Shown: positions 17,014-26,091, numbered from the stretch's first letter. The stretch: 64,000 nt of DNA from Pseudomonas hefeiensis (GCF_030687835.1 NZ_CP117449.1:1550001-1614000), one strand, 5' to 3'. Notes: generated from the sequence alone by a model not told the origin. A program made the numbers and translations.

Positions 17014-17355
17014 ATGGACAAACTCATACCAGACCCACCCGTTCCCCCGCTGCATCTGGACATCGCAGCCGACGCCAACGCCGAACGTGTCATCGATTCC
17101 TATTTGAACCCCAAACCTGCCCAGCCTGACAAGAAGCCTTCCCCCGACCAGCTATTCACTGTCGTGGAGGGCATTGATGCTGAGAGCCTGCTGGCCAACC
17201 TCAGCGAAACCCTGGCTTCTGCCAATGTCATGGCCAATGACCTTGCGTTCGAATTGGAAGGCTCTCGACGGCATTTTGCATTGGGGCTGCAACAGTTGAT
17301 TGAACTGGGGCAGATGTTGGCAAACCGGGCGCTGGATGTCGTAGACCCCAGATAG
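17014..17355 (+). CDS. DUF3077/DUF6124-like small protein of Pseudomonas
   Basis: 113 residues, ATG 17014 with AGGGG six bases upstream. The N-terminal MDKLIPDPPVPPL segment, proline-rich linker, and LFTVVEGIDAESLLANLSETL followed by a helical tail are the layout of the small DUF3077/DUF6124 proteins that are numerous in Pseudomonas and have no known function. No signal peptide. Monocistronic: a strong terminator follows within 15 bases. The long structured leader suggests post-transcriptional control. Confidence 0.75.
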   Translation: MDKLIPDPPVPPLHLDIAADANAERVIDSYLNPKPAQPDKKPSPDQLFTVVEGIDAESLLANLSETLASANVMANDLAFELEGSRRHFALGLQQLIELGQMLANRALDVVDPR

Positions 17356-17368
17356 GCGCCGAGAAAAA

Positions 17369-17405
17369 CGGATTTGATCAATGTCGACCGATCAAATCCG
17401 TTTTT
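17369..17405 (+). terminator. Rho-independent terminator
   Basis: CGGATTTGATC (17369-17379) / GATCAAATCCG (17390-17400) followed by TTTTT; perfect 11-bp stem 14 bases after the stop of the small gene. Confidence 0.9.
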
Positions 17406-17406
17406 G

Positions 17407-17509
17407 GTAGGAGCTGTCGAGCGAAGCGAGGCTGCGATCTTTCTCCTGACAGTTGAATTTGAGGCGAAGATCAAAGGATCGCAGCCTCGCTTCGCTCGAC
17501 AGCTCCTAC
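17407..17509. repeat. REPIN-like inverted repeat (gagctgtcgagcgaagcgag type)
   Basis: Arms 17407-17439 and 17477-17509 are exact reverse complements (33 bases each, starting GTAGGAGCTGTCGAGCGAAG), with a 37-base spacer. Different REP class from the tgtgggagcgggcttgctcgcg type elsewhere. 17510-17803 contains no gene that I can support. Confidence 0.85.
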
Positions 17510-17803
17510 AGCCCCTGACCTAAGAGCTGGCCTTTTGTTAAAGGCTGAACCGCCCAACCATGCTGGTCACGTCCTGGCACAGTTGACCGTGTTCTATGCC
17601 CGGCAGGTAGCCGATAGGTCCCGGAACTTCCCCACACAATCTCTTAACGGAACGCCATTTCCTGCCGATACCCTGACGAGCCCTGTTTTCTATAGCGTTT
17701 CGGCGCGCGAAAACGGCTAGCAATGCGCGCCACACCGGGCGGTGACACGGCGTTTCGTTGTTTTGCCATTGGGTGCATCTTCTTACTTGCCTGGACATCC
17801 TCG

Positions 17804-19411
17804 ATGCTGGCGTACCACCAAAAAAGTTTTCTGATCGTCGATGATTTCTCGGATTTCCGCAGTTCCGTCCGGTCCATGTTGCGTGAACTGGGCGTCAAGG
17901 ACGTGGACACCGCTGACACCGGTGAAGTGGCGCTGCGCATGTGCTCGCAGAAGCGCTATGACTTTATTTTGCAGGACTATCACCTGGGCGACGGCCGCAA
18001 GAACGGTCAGCAGGTGCTGGAAGACCTGATGGTCGAGAAGCTGATCAGCCATGAAAGTGTGTTTCTCATGGTGACGGCTGAAAGCAGTCAGGCGATGGTG
18101 CTCAGTGCCCTGGAGCATGAGCCCGATGCGTACCTGACCAAGCCGTTCAATCGTTCGGGCCTGGCTCAGCGGCTGGAGCGGCTGGAGCAGCGCAAGACCC
18201 TGCTCAAGCCAATCCTGCAAGCCTTGGATCGTGGCAAGCCGATGGAGGTGCTCAATGCCTGTATCGCCCTGTGCAAGCAGGATCCGCGCTACGGGCCGTT
18301 GTGTCTGCGTTATCGGGCCGATGCGCTGCGGGACTTGAATCAGAACGAAGCCCTTGAGCGTCTGTACAACACCATCCTGGCTGACCGTCCTTTGCCGTGG
18401 GCCTATGCGGGGCTGGGGAAGTTGTTGTTCAAGCGCGGCCAGGTCGGCCAGGCCAAGGACGTGTACGAGAAGGCCTTGAAAGTCTTCCCGATGATGCCGG
18501 CGCTGTATGACGGCATGGCTGAAGTGCTGGTGGCCGAAGGCGATACAAAGCAGGCGCAACACGTGCTGGAAGAGGCGGTTCGTCTGTCGCCCCTGGCGGT
18601 GCGTCGACAGTCGCTGCTGGGCAAGCTGGCGATGACCAACGAAGATTTCGAGACCGCGTCCAAGGCCTATCGCCAGGCGGTGGGGCAGGGCGCGCAGTCG
18701 CGCTTCAAGGACCCGGAAAGCAACCTCGGCCTGGCCCATGCACTGATCAGCAAGGGCAGCGAAAAAGGCCTGGATACCCGCACCCGGCTGGAAATCAACA
18801 CCACCCTCAGCGCCGTGGCCAAGGAAAATATCAACGATCCTGGGTTGCAGGTGCGTGCGCGGTTGATGAAGGCCACGAGCCTGTTGCTCAACGATGCCGA
18901 AACCGCCGAAAAGCTCACCGAGCAGGCCTTGCAGCGTCTCGACGGCATGGAGCAGTTCATGAGCGCCGAAGCCGCGTTGCTGGTGGCCAAGCAATTGCAG
19001 ATGCTCGGCCAGACCAGCGCCGGCGAGTCGATGCTCAAGAACTGCGCAGAGATCTATGGCGATGATCCGGCGGTGATGCAAGGCATCGCCAAGCTGACCG
19101 ACGATCCGAACATCCTCAATCAAGGCAATGCCGCCGCCGAGCTGAACCGTGAAGGTGTGCGCGTCTATAAGACCGGCGCGTTGCCCGAGGCGCGAGAGCT
19201 GTTCCGTCGAGCCCTGAAGATGCAACCGAAGAACATCAGTATTGCTTTGAACATGGCGCAGTCACTGTTGCATGGCACCGATACCAGCGTGGAGTCGGAA
19301 TTGCTGCAGGAGTGCCGCGCCTGCCTGAAACTGGTGGGCATGATGCCCGACACCGATGCGCGTTTTACGCGTTATCAGAAACTGCGAAGCAAGGCATTTG
19401 GCGATGAATGA
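17804..19411 (+). CDS. Response regulator with tetratricopeptide repeats
   Basis: 535 residues from ATG 17804 (MLAYHQKSFLIVDDF); the longer open frame upstream encodes nothing receiver-like. Residues 8-135 are a CheY-type receiver: D13/D14 acidic pair, phospho-acceptor D58 (ILQDYHL), and a lysine in YLTKPF. The rest is a string of TPR-like helices (e.g. WAYAGLGKLLFKRGQVGQA, then DVYEKALKVFPMMPALYDGM) and no DNA-binding domain, so output is probably by protein contact. It overlaps the histidine kinase gene behind it by 8 bases, making these a probable cognate pair. Target unknown. Confidence 0.85.
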   Translation: MLAYHQKSFLIVDDFSDFRSSVRSMLRELGVKDVDTADTGEVALRMCSQKRYDFILQDYHLGDGRKNGQQVLEDLMVEKLISHESVFLMVTAESSQAMVLSALEHEPDAYLTKPFNRSGLAQRLERLEQRKTLLKPILQALDRGKPMEVLNACIALCKQDPRYGPLCLRYRADALRDLNQNEALERLYNTILADRPLPWAYAGLGKLLFKRGQVGQAKDVYEKALKVFPMMPALYDGMAEVLVAEGDTKQAQHVLEEAVRLSPLAVRRQSLLGKLAMTNEDFETASKAYRQAVGQGAQSRFKDPESNLGLAHALISKGSEKGLDTRTRLEINTTLSAVAKENINDPGLQVRARLMKATSLLLNDAETAEKLTEQALQRLDGMEQFMSAEAALLVAKQLQMLGQTSAGESMLKNCAEIYGDDPAVMQGIAKLTDDPNILNQGNAAAELNREGVRVYKTGALPEARELFRRALKMQPKNISIALNMAQSLLHGTDTSVESELLQECRACLKLVGMMPDTDARFTRYQKLRSKAFGDE

Positions 19412-20096
19412 CAGCGAACAGGCTCTCGATTTTTCCACGGTGATCGCATCTACCGTGCACGACATGAAAAACTCCCTGGCCTTGCTCATGCAGGCTCATA
19501 CCCAGTGGCTCGAGCGTTTGCCCGACCCTGAGCGGCAGACCTCGGAGCAGGGCGTCATGGAGTTCGAGTTCGCCCACCTCAATGGCCTGCTGGTGCAGTT
19601 GCTGGGGTTGTACAAGCTGGGGGTCAACCAGTTACCGCTGCATCCGGCCTATCACGAGCTGGATGACTTTATCGAGGCGCAACTGGCCGGTCATCAGGAT
19701 GTGTTCCGCAGTCGCGGGCTCATGGTCACCTACGATGTCGACCCGCTGAGCCCCCTGGGTTTTTTCGATCGAGAGCTGATTGCGTCGGTGCTTGATAACA
19801 GCATCAACAATGCCATCCGCCACGCGCGCCAGGCGCTGCTGATCAGTGCGAGCGACGAGGCCGGGCAACTGGTGCTGACCATCAATGACGACGGCGAAGG
19901 CTACCCGGCCGAGATGATCGAGCGTCAAGCCGAGTATGTGCAGGGCATCAATCACAGCAGCGGCAGCACCGGGCTGGGTTTGTATTTCGCCGCGCGGATT
20001 GCCGGGTTGCATCAGCGTGGCGGCCTGTGCGGGCGTACCGAGATTGCCAATGGCGGGGCGTTGGGCGGGGGCGTGTTCCGGATTTATCTGCCCTGA
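19404..20096 (+). CDS. Soluble sensor histidine kinase, partner of TPR regulator
   Basis: 230 residues from ATG 19404, which overlaps the preceding stop by 8 bases. It lacks membrane segments. The phospho-accepting region VHDMKNSLALLMQAH (His within the first 20 residues) is followed by a HATPase_c domain: N-box DNSINNAIRHA, G1 NDDGEGYP, G2 GSTGLGLYFA. Such a short soluble kinase must sense through a partner; the TPR domain of the adjacent regulator is a candidate. The tight overlap indicates one operon. Confidence 0.85.
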   Translation: MNDSEQALDFSTVIASTVHDMKNSLALLMQAHTQWLERLPDPERQTSEQGVMEFEFAHLNGLLVQLLGLYKLGVNQLPLHPAYHELDDFIEAQLAGHQDVFRSRGLMVTYDVDPLSPLGFFDRELIASVLDNSINNAIRHARQALLISASDEAGQLVLTINDDGEGYPAEMIERQAEYVQGINHSSGSTGLGLYFAARIAGLHQRGGLCGRTEIANGGALGGGVFRIYLP

Positions 20097-20123
20097 ACAA
20101 TAGCCCTGGCAATACAAAGCAAC

Positions 20124-20212
20124 TGTGGGAGCGGGCTTGCTCGCGAAGGCGGTGGGTCAGTTTGCAAATGTCTTACTGACACACCGCCTTCGCGAGCAAG
20201 CCCGCTCCCACA
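20124..20212. repeat. REPIN (inverted pair of REP sequences)
   Basis: Arms TGTGGGAGCGGGCTTGCTCG... and its reverse complement around a ~40-base spacer, between convergently placed REP units. 20213-20334 holds no gene. Confidence 0.9.
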
Positions 20213-20334
20213 CTAGATCCCACATGTCCCCAACACTGAGTGTTTATTGTCTTGGGCCGCTTGATATTCCGAACACCCGAAGCCTATTTTGTACGGGTTG
20301 CCGTTCGCGGCTCGCACATTACAAGGATTGCGTC

Positions 20335-21678
20335 ATGACGACCGATGGCCAGTGTTCACTCGCGCAGCGACTGACGGGCATTGATGAGATTGAGTGTGTC
20401 ACCCCGGATTTGAATGGCGTGCCACGAGGCAAGGTGATGACTGCCGAGGGCTTCCTCGAGGGTCGACGGTTGCAGATGGCGCGGGGTGTGCTGTTGCAAT
20501 GCATCATGGGCGGTTATCCGCCGTCGCGTTTTTATGGCAGCGACGACGGCGACCTGGCGCTGGTGGCCGACCCGAAACACATTCACCGCTTGCCCTGGAG
20601 CGAACAGCCGCGAGCCTTGGCGATTTGCGACGCCGATGAGCTGAGCGGGGAAAGCTCGCGGCTCTCCACGCGCGGCCAGCTCAAGCGCGTTGTTGCCCGT
20701 TATGCAGCCCTTGGCCTGGCGCCGGTGGTGGCGACCGAGCTGGAGTTTTTCGTGTTCGCCCCCAACCCGGACCCGACCCAGCCGTTCCAGCCGCCTGTGG
20801 GCCTGGACGGACGGCGTGAAGACGGTCACTCGGCGTTCAGCATCAGTTCCAATAATGGCCTGCGACCGTTCTTTAAAGAGGTCTATGCATGCATGGCGGC
20901 GCTGGGCTTGCCCCGCGACACCTTCATGCATGAAATGGGCGTGAGCCAGTTCGAGATCAATCTGCTGCACGGCGATCCTCTGTTGCTGGCCGACCAGACG
21001 TTTCTGTTCAAGCACCTGCTCAAGGAAGTTGCCCTCAAGCACGGCCTGACCGTGGTCTGCATGGCCAAGCCCCTGGCCCATACGCCGGGCAGTTCGATGC
21101 ATATTCATCAGAGCGTCGTCGAGCTGGACAGCGGCCGCAATGTGTTCAGCGACGAAGCGGGCGAGCCGACGGCGGCGTTCCGGCATTTCATCGGCGGGCA
21201 ACAGGCCGGCATGGCGGATTTCACTGCGCTGTTCGCGCCGAACGTGAATTCCTACCAGCGCCTGTGTCACCCGTTTGCATCACCGAACAATGCCTGTTGG
21301 TCCCATGACAATCGTTCGGCCGGGTTGCGGATTCCCGCCAGTTCGCCGGCGGCCCGTCGGGTCGAGAATCGCTTGCCGGGTGCCGATGCCAACCCGTACC
21401 TGGCGATTGCCGCGAGCCTTGCCGCGGGGCTTTATGGCATCGAAAGTCGCCTGGAGCCGAGCGCCGCGATCCAGGGCGAATTCCAGGTGCCGGATAATCT
21501 TTCGCTGCCATGTACCTTGCATGCTGCCCTGGAACGTCTGAAGCGTAGTCATCTGGCGAAGGAACTGTTCGGTACGGAGTTCATCGAAGGCTACATCGCT
21601 TCGAAGACCATGGAACTGACCAGCTTCTTTGATGAAATTACTCCCTGGGAGCGGCGTGTTTTAGCGGCCCAGGCATAA
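20335..21678 (+). CDS. Glutamine-synthetase-family ligase (gamma-glutamylpolyamine synthetase-like)
   Basis: 447 residues from ATG 20335. The frame is open back to 20125, but that part lies in the REPIN. Beta-grasp N-terminal part with TPDLNGVPRGKVM, catalytic domain with ATELEFFVF (metal-binding E), HEMGVSQFEIN, SSMHIHQSV (metal H) and NRSAGLRIP; these are the landmarks of type I-like GS relatives such as PuuA/SpuI/PauA that glutamylate polyamines or other amines. It lacks features that would make it the ammonia-assimilating GlnA. The substrate cannot be told from sequence. Next to an MFS transporter on the same strand, 68 bases downstream. Confidence 0.85.
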   Translation: MTTDGQCSLAQRLTGIDEIECVTPDLNGVPRGKVMTAEGFLEGRRLQMARGVLLQCIMGGYPPSRFYGSDDGDLALVADPKHIHRLPWSEQPRALAICDADELSGESSRLSTRGQLKRVVARYAALGLAPVVATELEFFVFAPNPDPTQPFQPPVGLDGRREDGHSAFSISSNNGLRPFFKEVYACMAALGLPRDTFMHEMGVSQFEINLLHGDPLLLADQTFLFKHLLKEVALKHGLTVVCMAKPLAHTPGSSMHIHQSVVELDSGRNVFSDEAGEPTAAFRHFIGGQQAGMADFTALFAPNVNSYQRLCHPFASPNNACWSHDNRSAGLRIPASSPAARRVENRLPGADANPYLAIAASLAAGLYGIESRLEPSAAIQGEFQVPDNLSLPCTLHAALERLKRSHLAKELFGTEFIEGYIASKTMELTSFFDEITPWERRVLAAQA

Positions 21679-21746
21679 CCAAACGTCGCATTCGGGCTAT
21701 CTTCTAAATAGCCCGTACTCATCTCAAGGAGCCGCTCGGAACGCCG

Positions 21747-23120
21747 ATGCGCCAAATCTGGAAACCTTTTCGAGCGCTGTATTTCGCTTCGCTGATGATG
21801 TTGATCGGCTCGGGCCTGCTGAGTACCTACCTGGCCTTGCGCCTGGCCGCCGACAATGTCGACAGCCTGTGGGTCGGTGCGCTGATGGCCGCCAACTATT
21901 TCGGCCTGGTGCTGGGCGGCAAGATCGGCCACCGGCTGATCGCCCGCGTCGGGCACATCCGGGCTTATTCGGCCTGTGCCGGGATTGTCGGTGCGGCGGT
22001 GCTGGGCCATGGCCTGGTGGATTGGCTGCCGGCCTGGATCGTGCTGCGGGTGATCGTCGGCCTGGGCATGATGTGTCAATACATGGTGATCGAGAGCTGG
22101 CTCAACGAGCAGGCCGAAGCCAAGCAGCGTGGCGTGGTATTCAGTGGCTACATGATCGCTTCCTACCTGGGCCTGGTGCTGGGCCAGTTGATTCTGGTCA
22201 TGCACCCGTCCCTGGGGCTTGAGCTGCTGATGCTGGTGGCGCTGTGCTTCGCCTTGTGCCTGGTGCCGGTGACACTGACCCGACGAATTCACCCGGCCGC
22301 CCTACATCCGGCGCCCATGGAACCGCGCTTTTTCATCAAGCGGGTACCGCAGTCATTGAGTACGGTACTGGGCTCGGGGCTGATCGTCGGTTCGTTCTAT
22401 GGCCTGGCGCCGCTGTACGCCTCTCAGCAGGGGCTGTCGACCGAGCAGGTTGGTCTGTTCATGGGTAGCTGCATCTTTGCCGGATTGCTGGTTCAGTGGC
22501 CCCTGGGCTGGCTGTCCGACCGATATGACCGGGCGCTGCTGATCCGCTGTTTTGCGCTGGTGCTGACGGTCTGTGCGCTGCCGTTGGCGATCCTGCCGAC
22601 GGTGCCGTTGGAGGTGCTGTTCGTCGCGGGGTTCTTCTGTTCGCTGGTGCAGTTCTGCCTCTATCCGCTGGCGGTGGCGTTTTCCAACGACCACGTCGAA
22701 GCTGATCGCAGGGTGTCCCTGACCGCGATGCTGCTGGTGACCTATGGGGTTGGCGCCAGCATCGGGCCGCTGGTAGCAGGGGTGCTGATGAAGATGTTCG
22801 GCAGCCAGATGCTCTATGCCTTTTTTGCCTTCTTCGCCCTGGTGCTGGTGTGGCGAATCCGGCCGAAGGCGGTGACCAACCTGCATCAGGTCGACGACGC
22901 ACCGCTGCATCACGTGGCGATGCCGGACAGCATGTCCAGTTCGCCGCTGGTGGCGTGCCTCGATCCCCGGGTGGACGAACAAGTGGTGCAGGAGCAGATG
23001 CACGTCGATCCTGTGCCGACGGAAGAACCGGCCGACGAAGAACCTGTCATGGAGGAAGCTGCCGCCGAAGAGGCGAGCGACGAGCCGCCGACCCTCGATT
23101 TCACTCAGGCCAGGCCTTGA
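21747..23120 (+). CDS. MFS transporter (YcaD-like) with acidic C-terminal tail
   Basis: 457 residues, ATG 21747 with AAGGAG upstream. Twelve hydrophobic segments are apparent; the MFS motif A-like loops are GGKIGHRLIARVGH after TM2 and GWLSDRYDRALLIR after TM8. VIESWLNEQAEAKQRG between TM4 and TM5 is typical of the YcaD/YfkF group. The last ~90 residues form a long cytoplasmic tail rich in E, D, P and A (PTEEPADEEPVMEE and similar), unusual for the group. Substrate unknown; it may act with the ligase upstream. Confidence 0.85.
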   Translation: MRQIWKPFRALYFASLMMLIGSGLLSTYLALRLAADNVDSLWVGALMAANYFGLVLGGKIGHRLIARVGHIRAYSACAGIVGAAVLGHGLVDWLPAWIVLRVIVGLGMMCQYMVIESWLNEQAEAKQRGVVFSGYMIASYLGLVLGQLILVMHPSLGLELLMLVALCFALCLVPVTLTRRIHPAALHPAPMEPRFFIKRVPQSLSTVLGSGLIVGSFYGLAPLYASQQGLSTEQVGLFMGSCIFAGLLVQWPLGWLSDRYDRALLIRCFALVLTVCALPLAILPTVPLEVLFVAGFFCSLVQFCLYPLAVAFSNDHVEADRRVSLTAMLLVTYGVGASIGPLVAGVLMKMFGSQMLYAFFAFFALVLVWRIRPKAVTNLHQVDDAPLHHVAMPDSMSSSPLVACLDPRVDEQVVQEQMHVDPVPTEEPADEEPVMEEAAAEEASDEPPTLDFTQARP

Positions 23121-23209
23121 GTGGGTCGAGGATAAAGGCCTGAGGCAGAGGGTAGGGGATCGGAGCGCGGGCTGATTGCGCCGGACAGGTAGACCGAGGT
23201 GCTCCCCCA

Positions 23210-23302
23210 ATCGCGAGCAGGCTCGCTCCTACAGTTGATCTGCGGTGGATACAATACTCCAGTTCGCAGCAGATCCAATGTGGGAGCGAGCCTGCTCGCG
23301 AT
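23210..23302. repeat. REPIN (ATCGCGAGCAGGCTCGCTCC type)
   Basis: ATCGCGAGCAGGCTCGCTCC at the left and GGGAGCGAGCCTGCTCGCGAT at the right (arms of a closed inverted repeat, 21 bases shortened here), spacer about 50 bases. Confidence 0.85.
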
Positions 23303-23354
23303 GAAGTCAGCCCAAACACAGCAGCTCTCAGGTCAGAGGCGTGTAATCAGGCAT

Positions 23355-23395
23355 AAAAAAACGGGCAGTCACCGCAAGGGACTGCCCGTTTTTTT
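23355..23395. terminator. Bidirectional terminator
   Basis: AAAAAACGGGCAGTC ... GACTGCCCGTTTTTTT: 10-bp stem with A-run on the left and T-run on the right; serves both the MFS gene (plus) and flgZ (minus). Confidence 0.9.
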
Positions 23396-23407
23396 ACGTG
23401 TCGAAAA

Positions 23408-24154
23408 TCAGAGGTCGTCTTTGTCGAAGCGACGGGCTTCGCGCTGCAGCTGATAAACGAAACGCTCAACCTGCCGTTGCACCAGGCCGCTGACGTTGTG
23501 GAAGCGCACGCCGGCGAAGGTGGTGTTGATCCTTTCTTCGAAATGCAGATAGCGCAGTTCGACCGGTGCGGTCATGTTGCCGAAGGGCAATGCCGCGATA
23601 AAACGCTCGTAGACCTGGCCCAATTGCAGGTGCGCGGTAATGTCACCTTCGAAGCGCAACTTGCAGCCCGTGGCGGAAATGTCCAGCAGCTTGCCGTCAA
23701 CCGGTGACTTGAGTTTGTCACCGCCCAGCTCGACGTTTATCAGTTGAGCCAGCTTCAGGGCGGCGCGGAAGGCGTTGCGGCGTTGGTGGTAAACCACTTC
23801 GTCAGGCAAGGCGCCGCGATAGCAGCGGCCGTCGCTGGACTCATCGATGGTCAAAGGGCCGTTGCTTTCCCACGCGATGCGCACGCCGTCATGGAAACCC
23901 TCGACCCGAAACGGCTCGCCCGCCAACAGGAAGCGTTCGCCGTCCCGGGGGATCATTTCGTCCAGGGCGATGACGTTAAGCTCCCGGTCGACGTCGACCA
24001 GATAGCTCTGGAAGCGCTGGCTGCGTTCGTGGAAGGTGATGATCAGCGGATCATGGCTATCTTGCAGCATCCGCAGGTTGCCGGAAATTTCCAGGGGCGT
24101 GGCGAGGACCTTGGGCGGCTGCGGAGCATCATCCGCGTTTGAGGCATTGAACAC
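23408..24154 (-). CDS. flgZ: Flagellar brake protein FlgZ/YcgR, cyclic-di-GMP receptor
   Basis: 248 residues from GTG at 24154. N-terminal YcgR domain (about 20-115, [20 protein letters not shown]) and C-terminal PilZ domain with the c-di-GMP signature: RRNAFR at about residue 125 (RxxxR) and [11 protein letters not shown] at about 160 (D/N-x-S-x-x-G). It binds c-di-GMP and slows flagellar rotation or swarming at the motor. It lies 89 bases downstream of flgN in the leftward flagellar cluster, as in other Pseudomonas. Confidence 0.92.
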   Translation of the reverse strand: MFNASNADDAPQPPKVLATPLEISGNLRMLQDSHDPLIITFHERSQRFQSYLVDVDRELNVIALDEMIPRDGERFLLAGEPFRVEGFHDGVRIAWESNGPLTIDESSDGRCYRGALPDEVVYHQRRNAFRAALKLAQLINVELGGDKLKSPVDGKLLDISATGCKLRFEGDITAHLQLGQVYERFIAALPFGNMTAPVELRYLHFEERINTTFAGVRFHNVSGLVQRQVERFVYQLQREARRFDKDDL

Positions 24155-24243
24155 GGTGGGTCAATCTCCAGGCAAAATACGACGAGTAGCCGGCATTTTG
24201 CCAGCATGTGTCGCGCGTTGATAGAGCGCCGGCACTGTTCGTT

Positions 24244-24711
24244 TCATGCCTGGCTGAGCGGGCGGTGCTTGACCATCTTGGCGGTCGAACCGCGAGCGTC
24301 ATAGAGCGTCGGGATTTCACCGCCGTTGAGGATGCGCAACTGATTGGCGGTGGCGGCTTGCTGAACCTGGATCGACTGTCCATTACGAGTGTTGGCAGCC
24401 TGGCATTGAGCAAGCAGGTCGTTGAGCACTTCGCTTTGGGACAACAGTTGATCGCCCACCGACGACTGACTGGCCAGTTGCTCAAGGCCGTCGCGATTGG
24501 CGGGCAGGTTGAGGCTGGCGAGGATCTCGCTGCGCTTGCGGCCATGCTGATCGAGCAGAATGATCAATGCCTGTTTCTGCGCCAGAATATTCTCCAGCGA
24601 CGGCATGTCGCGACCGTGCAATGCCAGGGACTCGGCCTGCAATAGCTCCAGCAGTTGTTGCGCCGGGGCAAAGTCGTCGGTGATCAGTTGCAACAAATTA
24701 GTGTCGTGCAT
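24244..24711 (-). CDS. flgN: Flagellar export chaperone FlgN
   Basis: 155 residues. Helical coiled-coil protein of FlgN type: FAPAQQLLELLQAESLALHGRDMP... and LAQKQALIILLDQHGRKR, with a variable C-terminal tail. FlgN delivers the hook-filament junction proteins FlgK and FlgL to the export gate in the cytoplasm. Directly downstream of flgM (49 bases), so likely co-transcribed from the sigma-28 promoter before flgM. Confidence 0.92.
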   Translation of the reverse strand: MHDTNLLQLITDDFAPAQQLLELLQAESLALHGRDMPSLENILAQKQALIILLDQHGRKRSEILASLNLPANRDGLEQLASQSSVGDQLLSQSEVLNDLLAQCQAANTRNGQSIQVQQAATANQLRILNGGEIPTLYDARGSTAKMVKHRPLSQA

Positions 24712-24760
24712 GGCTGGCCTTGGGGTCTTAAGCGTCCAAAAGCCTGGCGCAGGCGGTGGC

Positions 24761-25075
24761 CTAGCGCTGGGCTTCGAAGTTGAGCAGTTTGCTGGCTACA
24801 CGGTTGCTGTCGACTTTATAGCTGCCATCGGCGATTGCTGCTTTCAACTCGGCCACGCGGGCGTTGTCGACGACAGGTTGATCGCGCAGCTTGTCAGTGA
24901 CCTTCTGCAACTGCTGAGCCTCATTGCTGAGGTGTACCGACTCCCCGTTGCTGACAGTGGCGGCTTGTTCGGCCGGCGCGGATTTGTCGGTTTCGACGGT
25001 TTCCTTGCTGGCGTTAGGGCGCGTGGTGCCTGTCAGCGGTGAAGAGCTGTTTAAACGATTGAAATCGATGACCAT
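24761..25075 (-). CDS. flgM: Anti-sigma-28 factor FlgM
   Basis: 104 residues from ATG at 25075 ([14 protein letters not shown]); the frame is open further upstream but without a ribosome binding site, whereas AGAGG precedes this start. The C-terminal half ([17 protein letters not shown], then [31 protein letters not shown]) is the FliA-binding helical region; the N-terminal half is disordered. FlgM holds FliA inactive until the hook-basal body is complete and is then exported. Confidence 0.95.
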   Translation of the reverse strand: MVIDFNRLNSSSPLTGTTRPNASKETVETDKSAPAEQAATVSNGESVHLSNEAQQLQKVTDKLRDQPVVDNARVAELKAAIADGSYKVDSNRVASKLLNFEAQR

Positions 25076-25111
25076 GGTAAAAAACCTCTGGGTATTTGGA
25101 CGCTTGCCATG

Positions 25112-25138
25112 TTTTCGGCCATCCCCCAAAAAACTTTA
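25112..25138 (-). promoter_or_regulatory. Sigma-28 (FliA) promoter of flgM
   Basis: On the minus strand TAAA, 15 bases, GCCGAAAA; consensus TAAA-N15-GCCGATAA (one mismatch). About 40 bases before the flgM start. Confidence 0.75.
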
Positions 25139-25248
25139 GGCTCATTTATTCAATGAACGTGCGCACGTCTGCGCTTGCCTTTGCGTAAGGCACAGTCTAG
25201 GGAACACCGTGGGCAAGCGCCAGCTCTCTACCCATTTCCAACCGATCG

Positions 25249-26013
25249 CTACATAGCCACTTCCACATGGCCGGGGGCCATTACCTGCGCCTTGATAACA
25301 CGTTGGGAATTAAGGTTTCTCACTCGAATCTGTTCACGCATGCCACCGTTGGACAATGCCTCGCCCGGCATCCGCACGGCCAGGGTGCCGCTGCGGGCGG
25401 TGATGACCACCTGATCGCCTTTGCGGATCACTTCGGCTTGTTCCAGATGGACCAGAGTAATGACTTGGTCGGCGACCATTGGTCGGACAAGTTTCTGGCC
25501 GATGGCCCGATCGACAGAGGTCAGGAAACCCTGGTTGATCTGGCTGACATCCCGTTCACGCAGCGTCACGTCCTGAGGCTCGACGATCCCGGCCCGCTTG
25601 AGCGGACGGGTGGTGGTGACGATTTCGCGAAACAGGCGCACTTGAGCGGGTACGAACACCGTCCAGGGCGCGGCGCTGTCGCAACGCAGCTTCACCGTGA
25701 CCCGGCCCAGTGGTCTGCCCGGGCTCTCCAGTGAGGCAGTCAATTCCCTGTCACACATGGGCATGCGCAGGCGCGGGTCGAGCTGGTTGACTTCGATTTC
25801 GTAGCGCCCTTCGGTTTGACTGGTCGCCAGGTAGTCTTCTACGGTGAATTCAAGAAAGCCCTGAGTGACGCCGATAAGGAGATCAGGCAAGGTAACGGGA
25901 ACAGCACCAAAGGCAGGGCCGCCCAAAGCGAGCAGGCAGGCAGCCAGCAGTGCACCGAACCAGTGGCGGCAGTGAGTGGTCAGGCGTCGAAAAAATGTCG
26001 TTTGTGCGTTCAT
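25249..26013 (-). CDS. flgA: Flagellar P-ring assembly chaperone FlgA
   Basis: 254 residues. Periplasmic chaperone for FlgI during P-ring formation. Signal peptide: charged start with a long n-region, hydrophobic FGALLAACLLALGG, cleavage after AFG. Then an SAF-like domain (FLTSVDRAIGQKLVRPM, then DQVVITARSGTLAVRMPGEALSNGG, and VRNLNSQRVIKAQV at the end, a strong FlgA signature). 173 bases upstream of the flgM start; its own sigma-54 promoter is visible. No better start codon exists downstream in the signal peptide region, although the predicted transcript start falls next to the ATG. Confidence 0.93.
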   Translation of the reverse strand: MNAQTTFFRRLTTHCRHWFGALLAACLLALGGPAFGAVPVTLPDLLIGVTQGFLEFTVEDYLATSQTEGRYEIEVNQLDPRLRMPMCDRELTASLESPGRPLGRVTVKLRCDSAAPWTVFVPAQVRLFREIVTTTRPLKRAGIVEPQDVTLRERDVSQINQGFLTSVDRAIGQKLVRPMVADQVITLVHLEQAEVIRKGDQVVITARSGTLAVRMPGEALSNGGMREQIRVRNLNSQRVIKAQVMAPGHVEVAM

Positions 26014-26024
26014 GCCGGTTCAAT

Positions 26025-26040
26025 AGCAAGCCCCGTGCCG
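26025..26040 (-). promoter_or_regulatory. Sigma-54 promoter of flgA
   Basis: On the minus strand CGGCACGGGGCTTGCT against TGGCACG-N4-TTGCT. Transcription would begin at about 26014, one base before the flgA ATG. Confidence 0.6.
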
Positions 26041-26091
26041 TTTAGTGATGAATGCGCGTCGGACACATTAGCGTTAGGTAGGAGTCAGGGC

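Noticed and set aside
17535..17720. 61-codon open frame upstream of the response regulator
   Set aside because: No ribosome binding site, no recognisable motif, low-complexity product.
17783..19225. 480-codon minus-strand open frame
   Set aside because: Antisense of the TPR response regulator; low-complexity product and no ribosome binding site.
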